DNA of 64,000 nucleotides, taken from NCBI GenBank assembly GCA_037355855.1, contig CM074764.1, positions 2,914,001-2,978,000 on the forward strand. Reading direction: 5' to 3'. The translations under genes were made by a program, and so were the position numbers. Position 1 is the first letter of the stretch; every line of letters begins with the position of its first letter. The stretch is from Pseudo-nitzschia pungens. Taxonomy: Eukaryota > Bacillariophyta > Bacillariophyceae > Bacillariales > Bacillariaceae. The notes below the pieces were generated by a model, which saw only the letters and a program-made list of their open reading frames with translations, did not search any database and had not been told where the DNA came from. Shown here in pieces: positions 21,853 through 32,059 of this stretch.

Positions 21853-22332
21853 TGTGACGGGCTGGTGTAGGCATCCCTACGAGAGACTCTAAATGATTAT
21901 TGAATCCCGCATGTGCTCCAATACACAAGAATATGTATGATATTCACATATATATACTGAATATTCAACGTACAAGAATACACATACAATTCAAACAAAG
22001 ATTCCCATGACTCGACAATTATTGATATTATGCCCGACGAACAATTATATGATTGTTCGGATCATCCATTCCATACTCAAGAAATCATTCCCATCTCGTA
22101 AAGTATTCATCCATTCTCTTTTATAACACAATTTATTAACCTTCCATCTTTAAAATACCTCTATCCCGTATTACTCCGTCTAATTCTACTCTAGACCGTA
22201 ACACAGTAATTACTGTTTGTGCTTTAAAGTAGAAACAGAACCAAATCAGTACTGAATCCAAAACATCTTTCTCCTAAAATACCTCTATCCCGTATTACTC
22301 CGTCTAATTCTACTCTAGACCGTAAAAGTAAC
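21848..22332 (+). mobile_element. LTR stub E (LTR - leader - LTR end), TSD GTAAC
   Basis: The insertion is 21853-22327. A 351-bp LTR (21853-22203) opens with tgtgacgggct and ends gtaaca. The cagtaattactg leader (about 22204-22270) follows, then a repeat of only the last ~55 bp of the LTR (cctctatcccgtattactcc...ctagaccgta). The LTR is related to but longer than A's and B's, so it marks another subfamily. The structure looks like an element reduced by recombination or deletion to one LTR plus leader plus an LTR tip. GTAAC flanks both sides. Confidence 0.8.
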
Positions 22333-22672
22333 AACAACAGCCAATGGAAGCTTCGATACTACAGAATATGTCATCATGAAGAATATCAAGCTACAAGAGT
22401 TTGGCAACTACACCATCGACCAACAAGAGACAAGACTCTTCCATTCGCCCAACTGCAAATATGATCTGATACTAGGCAGAGACTTCCTCCACCTAGCAAA
22501 GATCAATCTCCTATTCAAAGAAGGAGCAGTTCAGTGGATGGATCGAACCATTCCCATGAAGGACACATCCTTATACCATGACAACCATACCATGCTCATG
22601 GAAGAACTCAAAGACGCTGAACTCTTTGCTGATGATATCTCCTTTGCCAATCCATACAAGTCCAAGGTGATT
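22328..22672 (+). pseudogene. Element A pol, fragment 2 (after protease)
   Basis: Resumes after stub E. It matches B pol from ANGSFDTTEYVIMKNIKLQ through YDLILGRDFLHLAKINLLF to NPYKSKVI. The fragment ends in the 18-bp target duplicated by LINE1 (22655-22672 = 34671-34688). Confidence 0.88.
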
Positions 22673-22974
22673 AATAATAATAATATACGTATTTAAATAA
22701 CTTTAATCACCAAAGGTGAAACTAAATTACTCAGTCTGTAACCAGACTTTAACGTCGCCTCCATCAAAGAGTCAGGACCCCAAGTGGTAGAACGACAATT
22801 TTTTCAAACAAACCTTGAAGATCAAGCAGGGACAAAGACAAACAAGTCCCACAAAATAGGGACTTGAGAGAAAGTGAGATGGGAATGGAGATATTGGGAT
22901 AAGGTCCAGTATCAAAAGGGAAATGACAAGATAAGAAGCAAGAACAGAAGACAAAACCAAGGTACAAAGTGTAA

Positions 22975-25900
22975 TCAACCCTGAGGTCCAGTAAGCCAGG
23001 CTCTGAGGAGAGCAGCCTCTCGTTGGTATGGCTGCACTGGTGGGACAGGCGCTGCATACTGCTTCCTGGCAAGGTGGATGGTTGCAAGCCACTGCCGCTT
23101 GGCAGTCAGGGTGTAGCCTTGTAGGACTTGGAAAGGAGTTTGTAACAGGTAGTGTGACTGGGGAAGTGCACCAGCTGCACCAATGGCCAATTCAGAGTTG
23201 ATGGAAGCATCAAGAGATTGGTGTTGTTCAGCATCAAGGGTACCCCCAGGACCATGGAGTCGTTCATTCCTATAGGTCCAAAGATCCCAGGAGGTAAGAA
23301 AGAACTGATGGATGATAGCTGTAGCCCAACGTTTGGGAGAGCGCTTGCTTCCAATGTGGGAGTAGTAGTCAGCCTGGATTTGATACCAGCGAGGAGACCA
23401 CCTACCAAGGATCCAGTTGTGCCAACCAATAGTCCTCTGTGCCCTGACAGCAGACGCAATTGCAAGTGAGTAGGATGATGGATAAATGGTCTGGCCCTTC
23501 CGAACTCTGGTGAGAAGATCCACAATGGCAACAACCAATGATGGATCAGTTTGTTCAACTTCAAGCCTCTTCTGCAGGGGTCCCTTGAAAGCTGACACAC
23601 TGTGCTGTACTGCCCCAGTGTCCTTGCAGGAGAGCACATGAGAAACCTTCTCGTTGTCTGCATCACACAAGGGACACCTGGAGTGATCCTGATACTGGTA
23701 GTGAAGTAGTTGGTTGCCAACACCAATACTGCCAGAAGCAAATTTGACAAACCACCTTTGCATGCCAGGAGGTAAACGCTTGAAGGCATTCAGATGGGCA
23801 CACCAATGGATGGAACTCAAAACAGGTTGTGGAATGGGAATGTCATGGTGGGTCTGCCAATATTGAAGAAGAGGAGGACCAGAAATGGCAACATGCAAAG
23901 CATTTTGATCAAACCTTGAGCACTTGCTTCCATTGAGAGAAAAAGCCCAGGGCTCAAACACAAGTCTGGGATAGTGATGGGCAGAGGCTCTATGGACAGA
24001 GAGAAATGCCTTTGCCATGCTGTCTACCTGATGATTGCGAAGGGCCCACCAATCAAGAAAGATTCCAGCTTGATGGCCCTGAACCCACTGAAAGTGCACA
24101 GAGATTGGCAGGGCAGAAATCATGTTTCTGATGACATAAACATAATCAAAAGACTTCTGGGAAATAACCAATGGCCATGATCCCTCAGCCTGTTTGAGAG
24201 CTGTGTCACCATCAAGGGCAATGGTGATCGAGCCAGAAGCAATATCAAAGATACTCACCAGAGCAGTGCAACAGGTGAGAACCCCAATGATACCTGCCAG
24301 TTCACTCCTGTAGGATGACTGATCCTCAGGGGATCCACTGACAAAATTACAGCCAGTGAGGAACAATGAAGCAGTCTTGGTGGAGGTATTGGGTGATAGA
24401 ATGAAAGCAGAAGTTCCTCTGAGAAGGTCCGGATCAAATGAACCATCACATACAGCACTGGCAGTACCACTCTCAATAGCATCAACAAGGTGCTGACAGC
24501 CAGCCTGTGGTAGGGAATATTTGTGGAGAAGTACTCTTGGAGACGCACAGAGTGCATCAAAGGCATCTACTGGGGAGTCTGGAAGAGAATCAAATGGATT
24601 GTACTCCAGAGGATCCATGTCAGGAGGTTCGGAAACAAAGGTTGAGGACCCAACAACGCGTACAACCTGTCCACAAATAACAGGGCAGACAAGTACATCA
24701 GCACAGGCTGGTTTGTCAGAAATGAGTTCAGAAGTGATCCTGTATCTGCCCCTGCCCTGGGAGGTGCTCACAATCCAGCCAGTAGAAGTTTTGAAGAATA
24801 TTCTGTTGGTGGATGGAGACAAAAACCAAGGCCAAAGAGAAGCTGTCTGGGGAAAGAGCCAATGCCCAAGATTAAAAGAAGGAGCCAGTGCCCTGGCTGC
24901 GGGGGGTGGGCAGGGGGGAAGAAAACAGGTCTGAAGTGCCTTAGTCCATAAGCGCTTTGCTGCTGGAGGCCAAGATGGAGGACATCTCGGCCAGTCAAGA
25001 TGATCCCTCAAGTGATTGGAGGAGGTCAGCTGGAAAGCCATAGGAGAGAGTCTTTTCCCATCTGGAGTACAAATGTCAGCAAGGGAAATAGCCTTGAGTG
25101 ACATGCGCATGTGATTCAAGAGGGACAAGTCAGCACCTCTGAAGCCAGCGTTGACAAAGGCTTGCATGAGATAGCAGTCATTGGAACGTAACAGAGGAAG
25201 ATCTGGGAAGTCTTCAAGCAAGCTCACAGGGTGAACAGAGAAAAACTTCCACACATGTTTGTACCAGCAAGGAGTGACGTATGAAGCAAAGGGATGATAG
25301 GGTGTGACACCAAGATGGAGAGGAAGTCCAAGTTCAAGCCTGAGAGCTTCAGCAGTGAGCCTGAGAATCCTACCAGTTTGTGAGGACCTGACAGATTCCT
25401 GAAAGAGGGTGGCAATATGACTGAACTCTTGGAGGAGGTATGGATGGATGAATCCAAAGCCTTGATAGAGGGAAGGACCATAGAACACATGTCTGGGAAA
25501 TGTCCGTGACATCCCTGCTTTATTCAGCACAGGAACAAGAGCTGGGTGAATTATCTTAGTCCAAGTGGCCTCATCAAGTTGCGTGACAGGCATGGGGTAT
25601 TCAACAGACTTCATGAAAGAATACTTGAAGGTGTAGAGGGATGCGCGCTTCTCACACTTGGAAGCCCTGAGTTGAGAGCCAAAAGACTGAGACTGTGACT
25701 TCATGTGAGCAATCTGTGCTTCCTCATTGCCATCCATGGAGATAAAAACCCCAAGAGTCTTGTCAGCATGGTCAACTTCAAAGCGATCCAGGGTAGCTCG
25801 ATTGCCATTCTTGTCAGCAACTGAGAAGTCACCAGGCATGTCAGCAATGGAGCGATAATCCCAACCGGATCCATTCCATTTGAAATCAATCAAATAACAG

Positions 25901-28887
25901 AAGGATTTGGCAGGTTCAATAGCACCACCAGTGGCAATAATCCCACCAGCCCACCGGTCAAGAGCTTCCTGAAAGTCAACAGCTAATTCCTCACCAGATG
26001 TGGAGGAATCAGAGCCAGCACAAAACAAATCTGTGTCATCCACAAAGGCAAAACCCACAAGAGAAACCAGTTGCAGTGACAAAGAAGTGATAAGATGGAC
26101 ACCATGCCCAGCCTGTTGCATCATTCGGAAGACAATTGTTGACACCAAAGCCCAAAGAGTTGGACCAATACCATTGCCTTGGCCACAACCACTGAGAGGA
26201 ACAGGTTCATCACCATACACAGGACCTGACCGACCAAAACCAGTTTTGATGTGGTGCTTGGCAAGTTGCAAAGTAGACAAAAGAACCTCACACACATGTG
26301 CAGGAACCCCAAAGCTCTGGAGAGTGAGACCTGCAATGGGATGAGAGATCCTATCGTAGCAGCCCTTGGCATCATTCATAGCAACAGCACCGGATCTGCG
26401 CTTCTGCCGCAACACATCACATATGAGCTTCTTGTTCAGGCAGGTGTTGATTGCCTTGTGGTGTTTCCTGCTTCCATGTTGATCAGCAGCCACGGCATTG
26501 GCACGTTCAGCATGGGCAAGAATTCGTCTGCCAATCATCTTGTTGTTGATTTGGAACTCAGGAGACATCAACTGGATGAGTCTCATCTTATCCACTCTAT
26601 ATTCACCAGGTTTCTTGAAGATCTCAACATCAGTGATGACCTGCCAAGCAGAAGGAGAGAAGCCAACAATCAATGGGACGGATCTCAGGAGAGTGTCAAA
26701 CTTGTTCAGCTGGGGATCCAGGGCAAAGGCCTTGTGGTGGGCAAAACTCAAACAAGAAGGTTCACTTGCTGTGCGTTCCCTCTGTCGTTTCCAGGCAGCA
26801 GCATTGTCAGCTGGACACACTGAATAGTCAAAGGGGGGCAAACTCAGAATAGAGTCAGGGACTTTGAGACAGGAAAGAAATTCAGAAAGGTATTTGTCAG
26901 TGGCAGGAGGAGGAATGTATGTGCCATCAAGGACTTGGGGAGCAGCATGGGCAGTACCTAGGTAGCCAAAATCTTGAATGAAGGAGGGAGTCATGGAAGG
27001 AGTGCCAATACACTGCTGTTGACGCCGGACATTAGATTCAGCCATAGCTGGAACCATAGTAGACTGAGATTCCAAGACCTGTTCAACACCATCATGGCCA
27101 ACTGCAATAGCGCGCAAGACTGCTGACTTGTTGACACGTCCCCGAATAGACCGAGCAGCGAGACCAAGCTCTCTTTGAAGACGTTCCCTGCGCATCCTGG
27201 CACGAATCTGGGAAGCATGCTGGTTGTGAGGCTTGCCTTCAGCAAGAAGTGCATCCACCAGGCCTTGATTGAAGGAGTCTCTCCATGAGGGGGCCAAGTT
27301 CTTCACTGCCCGGTATTGCTTGTAAGCTTGTTTCAGATGGAGGAGAGCACTGGAAAGGTCACTGTGTTCTCCTTTGTAGAGAGAAAGCTTGCAGGCCAAC
27401 CTTTTCAAAACAGTATGACTGGTGGACACACCTTGTCTCAACTTAACAACACGCCGCCAAAAGTCAATGGTATCACGATAGACTTGCAGCTGTGGTGACC
27501 ATGGAACCAAACCAGCTCTAGTGTGGCAGAGGTTTTGTTCAACAGAGAGCCTGAGAGAGGTAGAGGTTTCATGGAGTACTTCATATGTGGTGATGAGATC
27601 AGTGCGCACAGAAATATCCCCAGACTGAAACTGAGCCAGTAGGTGCTCCAGCTTAGCTTGGAGAGAAAACACTCCAGCCTTGAGAAAGCTGTGCCTCACT
27701 CGCTTGAAATACCGTTGGCGCAGATGAGGGTGGGAGGACTGGAGTTTGGAATGAGAGAATCTCACAGGAGGTGGAATATGTTTGCCCATGAGGCTGCAAT
27801 TACAAACCTCAATCCAAAGCATTCTATGGTCAGATTCCATACCATGGGCACCTCCAAAGGGACAATACCCAGCCCTGAGAACATCAACATTCTCAGAGAC
27901 CCAAATGGCATCAATTGGTGTTCTGGTAGTGTTGCGGTTGTGAGTGGCAGGAGGCGAAGACGTACTATGAAGTGTAAGAATGGCATCTCTGAAACCAAGA
28001 GCCTTGAGCTCAAAAGACAAGCCATCAGTCCTGACATCAGCATTCTGGTCAATCCCAACAATGACTTGATCACCTGCACCCAGACAGACTTGAAGGGCAG
28101 CAGTTAAATCCCTGTGAAAGAGAATGCATGGATTGGGACTGAAAAGATTTTCAGCGGCTTGAAAGTATCGGTACTGTTGATTCCAGACTGAGCCAAGATC
28201 CCTATCATTTTCAACCGGGCAGTAGGCAGAAAACATGGTGACATTGTAGCCATCCCTGCCCTGAAACTTGACAAAGGACCATCTGCCAAGACCAGATGGA
28301 TCAGCGCCATGTGCAACCTTGTGTGAGCTGAACAGCTGGTCAATGGAAAAACCTGTGCCGCCAGGCTGAAGCCATGAGCAGGCAGAAGCTTCATGCTTGT
28401 TGTTAGCAAGATAGGAAAAACTTGAGGGACTGACATTCTTCATGCGCCGATTGAAAAGATCACAGGGCAGGAGTTTGGATTCATTCAAACAATGTTCAGC
28501 AAAAAGCGCCACACTGGCGTTACTCTTGACAAATTGACGGGCGTTGTGCTTGGACCTGGACATAAAGGCAGCTCTACGCTGGGGTCCAATGTTTTGGAAG
28601 GTGATGATGGTGGAATTAGATGATGGAGCTTGAGGAAAGGAATGACCAAAACTGTCAGAATCCTTAGCAGCAAGAGAGTCTCCATGAAGAGTTAATTGGA
28701 CAAAATGAGAGACAGGGGAAGAGGCGGAGGGGGAAGAGGGAGAAACAGGAGAAGCATTGATGGGATTTGGATTGGAAGGCATCCCATCACACCTCATACC
28801 AGAATAGCTAACCATGATCAGAAGGAAACCGAGTCTGTCGCACGGAAGGAAGAGTTGCCAGAGCTGATTTGGTGGAGACATTGGCAT
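22975..28887 (-). CDS. LINE1 ORF2: endonuclease / reverse transcriptase / RNase H
   Basis: 1970 residues, no internal stop. The N-terminal ~370 residues resemble an APE-type endonuclease (TIITFQNIG near 90, catalytic-type SDHRMLWIE near 352). The reverse transcriptase has NDAKGCYDRI (motif A, near 840), GCGQGNGIGPTLWA (motif B) and FVDDTD (motif C, near 945). A C-terminal RNase H follows, with CDGSF (near 1480), the YRSELAGI glutamate and ALDGDTA. Then comes CPLCDADNEKVSHVLSC (near 1735), a Cys/His motif of the kind seen at the C-terminus of several LINE clades. The protein would nick the target and prime cDNA synthesis from the element RNA. It overlaps ORF1 by 80 nt in another frame, and the true start may be slightly downstream of 28887. 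The copy in LINE2 has exactly the same length. Confidence 0.93.
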   Translation of the reverse strand: MPMSPPNQLWQLFLPCDRLGFLLIMVSYSGMRCDGMPSNPNPINASPVSPSSPSASSPVSHFVQLTLHGDSLAAKDSDSFGHSFPQAPSSNSTIITFQNIGPQRRAAFMSRSKHNARQFVKSNASVALFAEHCLNESKLLPCDLFNRRMKNVSPSSFSYLANNKHEASACSWLQPGGTGFSIDQLFSSHKVAHGADPSGLGRWSFVKFQGRDGYNVTMFSAYCPVENDRDLGSVWNQQYRYFQAAENLFSPNPCILFHRDLTAALQVCLGAGDQVIVGIDQNADVRTDGLSFELKALGFRDAILTLHSTSSPPATHNRNTTRTPIDAIWVSENVDVLRAGYCPFGGAHGMESDHRMLWIEVCNCSLMGKHIPPPVRFSHSKLQSSHPHLRQRYFKRVRHSFLKAGVFSLQAKLEHLLAQFQSGDISVRTDLITTYEVLHETSTSLRLSVEQNLCHTRAGLVPWSPQLQVYRDTIDFWRRVVKLRQGVSTSHTVLKRLACKLSLYKGEHSDLSSALLHLKQAYKQYRAVKNLAPSWRDSFNQGLVDALLAEGKPHNQHASQIRARMRRERLQRELGLAARSIRGRVNKSAVLRAIAVGHDGVEQVLESQSTMVPAMAESNVRRQQQCIGTPSMTPSFIQDFGYLGTAHAAPQVLDGTYIPPPATDKYLSEFLSCLKVPDSILSLPPFDYSVCPADNAAAWKRQRERTASEPSCLSFAHHKAFALDPQLNKFDTLLRSVPLIVGFSPSAWQVITDVEIFKKPGEYRVDKMRLIQLMSPEFQINNKMIGRRILAHAERANAVAADQHGSRKHHKAINTCLNKKLICDVLRQKRRSGAVAMNDAKGCYDRISHPIAGLTLQSFGVPAHVCEVLLSTLQLAKHHIKTGFGRSGPVYGDEPVPLSGCGQGNGIGPTLWALVSTIVFRMMQQAGHGVHLITSLSLQLVSLVGFAFVDDTDLFCAGSDSSTSGEELAVDFQEALDRWAGGIIATGGAIEPAKSFCYLIDFKWNGSGWDYRSIADMPGDFSVADKNGNRATLDRFEVDHADKTLGVFISMDGNEEAQIAHMKSQSQSFGSQLRASKCEKRASLYTFKYSFMKSVEYPMPVTQLDEATWTKIIHPALVPVLNKAGMSRTFPRHVFYGPSLYQGFGFIHPYLLQEFSHIATLFQESVRSSQTGRILRLTAEALRLELGLPLHLGVTPYHPFASYVTPCWYKHVWKFFSVHPVSLLEDFPDLPLLRSNDCYLMQAFVNAGFRGADLSLLNHMRMSLKAISLADICTPDGKRLSPMAFQLTSSNHLRDHLDWPRCPPSWPPAAKRLWTKALQTCFLPPCPPPAARALAPSFNLGHWLFPQTASLWPWFLSPSTNRIFFKTSTGWIVSTSQGRGRYRITSELISDKPACADVLVCPVICGQVVRVVGSSTFVSEPPDMDPLEYNPFDSLPDSPVDAFDALCASPRVLLHKYSLPQAGCQHLVDAIESGTASAVCDGSFDPDLLRGTSAFILSPNTSTKTASLFLTGCNFVSGSPEDQSSYRSELAGIIGVLTCCTALVSIFDIASGSITIALDGDTALKQAEGSWPLVISQKSFDYVYVIRNMISALPISVHFQWVQGHQAGIFLDWWALRNHQVDSMAKAFLSVHRASAHHYPRLVFEPWAFSLNGSKCSRFDQNALHVAISGPPLLQYWQTHHDIPIPQPVLSSIHWCAHLNAFKRLPPGMQRWFVKFASGSIGVGNQLLHYQYQDHSRCPLCDADNEKVSHVLSCKDTGAVQHSVSAFKGPLQKRLEVEQTDPSLVVAIVDLLTRVRKGQTIYPSSYSLAIASAVRAQRTIGWHNWILGRWSPRWYQIQADYYSHIGSKRSPKRWATAIIHQFFLTSWDLWTYRNERLHGPGGTLDAEQHQSLDASINSELAIGAAGALPQSHYLLQTPFQVLQGYTLTAKRQWLATIHLARKQYAAPVPPVQPYQREAALLRAWLTGPQG

Positions 28888-31800
28888 GGCTCAAGTCACT
28901 GACACTAGCATCATGGCTGGAAGTGAATGCAATTGCAGCAACTCCAAGCCGCAATGCAGAGGCTGCGTCTTCCTCACCACCGGCAGCAGGAACTGCAGTT
29001 GAGGCGTCAGGAGAGGCCACAGGGAGGTCACCAGCCATGGCATTATGGGGAGGGTCAGGAACGTCAGGGGGAACATCAGGAGAGATACCAGGGGAGGCAT
29101 CAGTCTTGGCAGCAGGGGGAGAATCACCTCCAGGAGGAGCATCACTTGCAGGCGTTGAGGCCTGGACATCAGTGAGATTGGAAGTGCCGGTCGCTAAAGT
29201 ATCCATAGATTGAGAGTCATCAAAGCCTCCACCACCACTGTCAGCACGGGCTTGGAGGTTAAAGTGCAAATCCAGATCAAAAGTGAGATCAGGAGCAAGG
29301 TCAACTGACAAGTCATCATCAACAAGTTCCCAGTCTCGTGCATCCCCATCACCAAAAAAGGGAAGAGAGTTATCCTGCATTGGATCTGCAGCAGGTGCAG
29401 TTTCCACAACACAATTAACAGCAGCATCCCAATGGTAAGCTTCCATTTCAGTCAAGCACTCAGAAGAGAACCATTGTCTAACACAAGAACCATACTGAGC
29501 TTCCAGAAAAATAGGCAGGAAAGACAACATGGCCATTGCTTCAGCCTTGGTAGTGATGTTGTACAAAGCAAGGATCTCGCCTCGGTATGAACTGGTATCA
29601 ACAGAAAGAAAAAGAGGCCATGACCAATTGTCACGGGTTCTGATGCCCAGAAGCACACTGCGCAGTGTCTTCAAACCCAGCCCTTGGCCCAAGTCAACTG
29701 GAAGATCAAGATCAACTACCCCCAGAACAGGAGCAGTTTCATGGCTCTCAATAAATTTGGCTTGGCGGTGCTTAGCCTGGCGAACAGTCTTGAGCTTGGA
29801 GGGGGGAAGAGGTCTGTCAGAAGGATTGGTAGCTGTCTCAATAAACTTGTAGAATTTACCATCAGGTAAAGAGGCAATGTCTGAAGGTTTGCAACGGTTG
29901 AACTGGGCTTTGAGGAGCTTAACAGTTTGGGCGCGCTTTGTTGCATCACATAAAACATGAGCAGCCAGAACCGGATTGGGATCAGGAGTTCTGGAGTTGT
30001 CAAGGCTGATATTCTTCCTGATAACAGCAATAGGACATGCCTGAAACCTGGGATGAGTCTGAAGCAATTCGTTGTAGTGGTCAAGATCAAAACTCTGCAT
30101 GTAAGATCCAAGGAGAAAGCCACAGGTGACAATAACTGGGGCCTGTATGTGGTCATATTTCAGGTCCATATCACGGTCTCTGAGCCTCTGGAGCAATTGT
30201 GCTGAAAAGAGTTTCTCCAGGGAAACACTGTGTCCCAAAAAGAAGCGTAGATGAGGAGCAGTTCTACTGCGAAGCCATAGCTGAGCAACATACAATTCCA
30301 AGGTCTTCCTGTCAGGAAGTGTCGCCCAAAACTTGGTAACAGGCTTGGCCTTGGGGTTGAGCCTGGCTCTTGAGGGAAAAACATACAACACCAGGCGCTT
30401 GTCAACAGTCCATAGAAGATCCAAAGCTTCCTTGAGAGACTTGAGCAGCTCATCATATAGTTCCCCAGGGCGTTGTGACATCAACCTTGGAAGGGACAGA
30501 GTGACATAAGAACTATGAGAACACTTGGTGCCAGCAGTGACATCCACTGGAGCTCTAGAATCACTGGAGCAAACCCCTCGGCGTTGGAGGAAATGCCCAG
30601 CAGAGGAGGACAAGACAGTAGCATCACCACCACCAGGAAGAAAGGACACTGATTTGGAAGTGGAAGATTTGGAAGTGGAAGCATCATCAGCCACTGGTGG
30701 CGCAGGTGTAGGAGGGCGCTTCTTGAAATGCCAATGAGAACCAAGCACCTGATTGGCTGCCCACCATACTTTGCCTTCAGTGCTAGGCAAAAGGTTGCCT
30801 TCACAATACAGGTCATCAAAACACTCAGGAGACATCTTGACCAAACCAATAAGACATTGCTTCAGAGCCTGGCCAGGTGGTTGCTTGGTCCAGGCTGGGG
30901 CAGAGTCTTGAAAGCAAGCAGAGGCAATAGAAGCCAAGGAAGCTACAGAGGCATTGCGCCAGTCTGGAGTGTCCGGAAAAACCTGAGCATAAACAGGAGG
31001 GATGGCAGTCCGGCAAATATCATGGATGGATTTTTTGTCTTTACCCTCCTTCTTGCTGAAAAAGTGTGTGGGGCTTGGACACCCAGCCCATAACCGGTTA
31101 CCAGTTGGAGATTTTCGAAAGGCATGAATTGCAGATGGTATAGGAGACTTGCCAGAACAGGGACCCTTACCATAAAAACACCAGAAGAAGGAAGCGGAAT
31201 GAGCCCTGTTGGCAGCAGCCAGAGCCACTTGGCGTTGGGATTGGCGTGCTTGCTGCTGAGAGGGATCAGCTTTCTGGGCAGAGGAAAAGGCAAGAGTAGA
31301 TTGCTTGAGGATGGATGAAGCAGGGACCTTGCCTGAGGTCCCAGAGCCCTTTGGTGTGTGTCTGGTCGTCTGTTGGCCTGGCAGCTGGGAGCCTGCCTGG
31401 TTGAATCCTGGCTGCTGGGAGCCTGGGGGCCGGGGTCCTGACTGCTGGGATCCCTGCTGCTGGGAGCCAGAGGACTGGGAGCTTATCAGCTTGGGGTCTG
31501 ACAGCAAAGCACCTGACGACTGAGAGCCTGACAGAGTACCTGACTGCGGAGGACCTGACTCCTGGGAGCCTAGCTGAGAAGCTGTTGACAGAGAAGAAGT
31601 TTGCAAGGAATCCCCTGGTGCAGAGTCCCCTGGTGCAGATTCCCCTGGTGCAGATTCAGTGCCAAGCATCTCAACATCAGAGAGCACGCCTGCAGAAGAA
31701 GAAGTCTTCAAGGAATCCCCTGGAGCAGGTTCAGTGCCAAGCATATCAACATCAGAAAGCACACCTGCAGATGAGGACACAGAAGAAGATGAAGACATAT

Positions 31801-32044
31801 CATCAACAGAAGACCCAGGCATAGAGGATGAAGAGGTTGACGAGGCAGAGGAAGAGGATGATCTGGTATCAAGAGTAGGAGAGGGAGTAGTAAGAGCAGA
31901 GGTGACACTAGAATGTCTTGGAGGGGTCTTTTGCACAAATGGGCGCTTGTTAGACCGAGTCCCAGAGGCAGACCTAGCAGAAGAAGGAGGTGTGGAAGAT
32001 CTTTTCTTCCGGGAAGCTGTTTGGGAGGTGGGCCGCGGAGGCAT
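28808..32044 (-). CDS. LINE1 ORF1, function unknown
   Basis: 1078 residues if it starts at the ATG whose complement is 32042-32044 (MPPRPTSQ...). That start was chosen because the ORF1 of LINE2 begins with a matching Met-Pro-Pro, basic and Thr/Ser-rich N-terminus; the open frame itself runs on into the 5' repeats to 32593. The first ~330 residues are low-complexity Ser/Pro/Gln/Gly, including SGSQ/PGSQ-type repeats. The middle (for example FFWCFYGKGP, GCPSPTHFFSKK, VIVTCGFLLGSYMQSFDLDHY, KFYKFIETATN) is strongly conserved in the second LINE. The C-terminus is Asp-rich then Ala/Pro-rich. No CCHC knuckle or certain RRM was seen. By position it should be the RNA-binding, RNP-forming protein, but that is inference. 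Confidence 0.8.
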   Translation of the reverse strand: MPPRPTSQTASRKKRSSTPPSSARSASGTRSNKRPFVQKTPPRHSSVTSALTTPSPTLDTRSSSSSASSTSSSSMPGSSVDDMSSSSSVSSSAGVLSDVDMLGTEPAPGDSLKTSSSAGVLSDVEMLGTESAPGESAPGDSAPGDSLQTSSLSTASQLGSQESGPPQSGTLSGSQSSGALLSDPKLISSQSSGSQQQGSQQSGPRPPGSQQPGFNQAGSQLPGQQTTRHTPKGSGTSGKVPASSILKQSTLAFSSAQKADPSQQQARQSQRQVALAAANRAHSASFFWCFYGKGPCSGKSPIPSAIHAFRKSPTGNRLWAGCPSPTHFFSKKEGKDKKSIHDICRTAIPPVYAQVFPDTPDWRNASVASLASIASACFQDSAPAWTKQPPGQALKQCLIGLVKMSPECFDDLYCEGNLLPSTEGKVWWAANQVLGSHWHFKKRPPTPAPPVADDASTSKSSTSKSVSFLPGGGDATVLSSSAGHFLQRRGVCSSDSRAPVDVTAGTKCSHSSYVTLSLPRLMSQRPGELYDELLKSLKEALDLLWTVDKRLVLYVFPSRARLNPKAKPVTKFWATLPDRKTLELYVAQLWLRSRTAPHLRFFLGHSVSLEKLFSAQLLQRLRDRDMDLKYDHIQAPVIVTCGFLLGSYMQSFDLDHYNELLQTHPRFQACPIAVIRKNISLDNSRTPDPNPVLAAHVLCDATKRAQTVKLLKAQFNRCKPSDIASLPDGKFYKFIETATNPSDRPLPPSKLKTVRQAKHRQAKFIESHETAPVLGVVDLDLPVDLGQGLGLKTLRSVLLGIRTRDNWSWPLFLSVDTSSYRGEILALYNITTKAEAMAMLSFLPIFLEAQYGSCVRQWFSSECLTEMEAYHWDAAVNCVVETAPAADPMQDNSLPFFGDGDARDWELVDDDLSVDLAPDLTFDLDLHFNLQARADSGGGGFDDSQSMDTLATGTSNLTDVQASTPASDAPPGGDSPPAAKTDASPGISPDVPPDVPDPPHNAMAGDLPVASPDASTAVPAAGGEEDAASALRLGVAAIAFTSSHDASVSDLSHANVSTKSALATLPSVRQTRFPSDHG

Positions 32045-32059
32045 TGTACCAGAAGTGGA

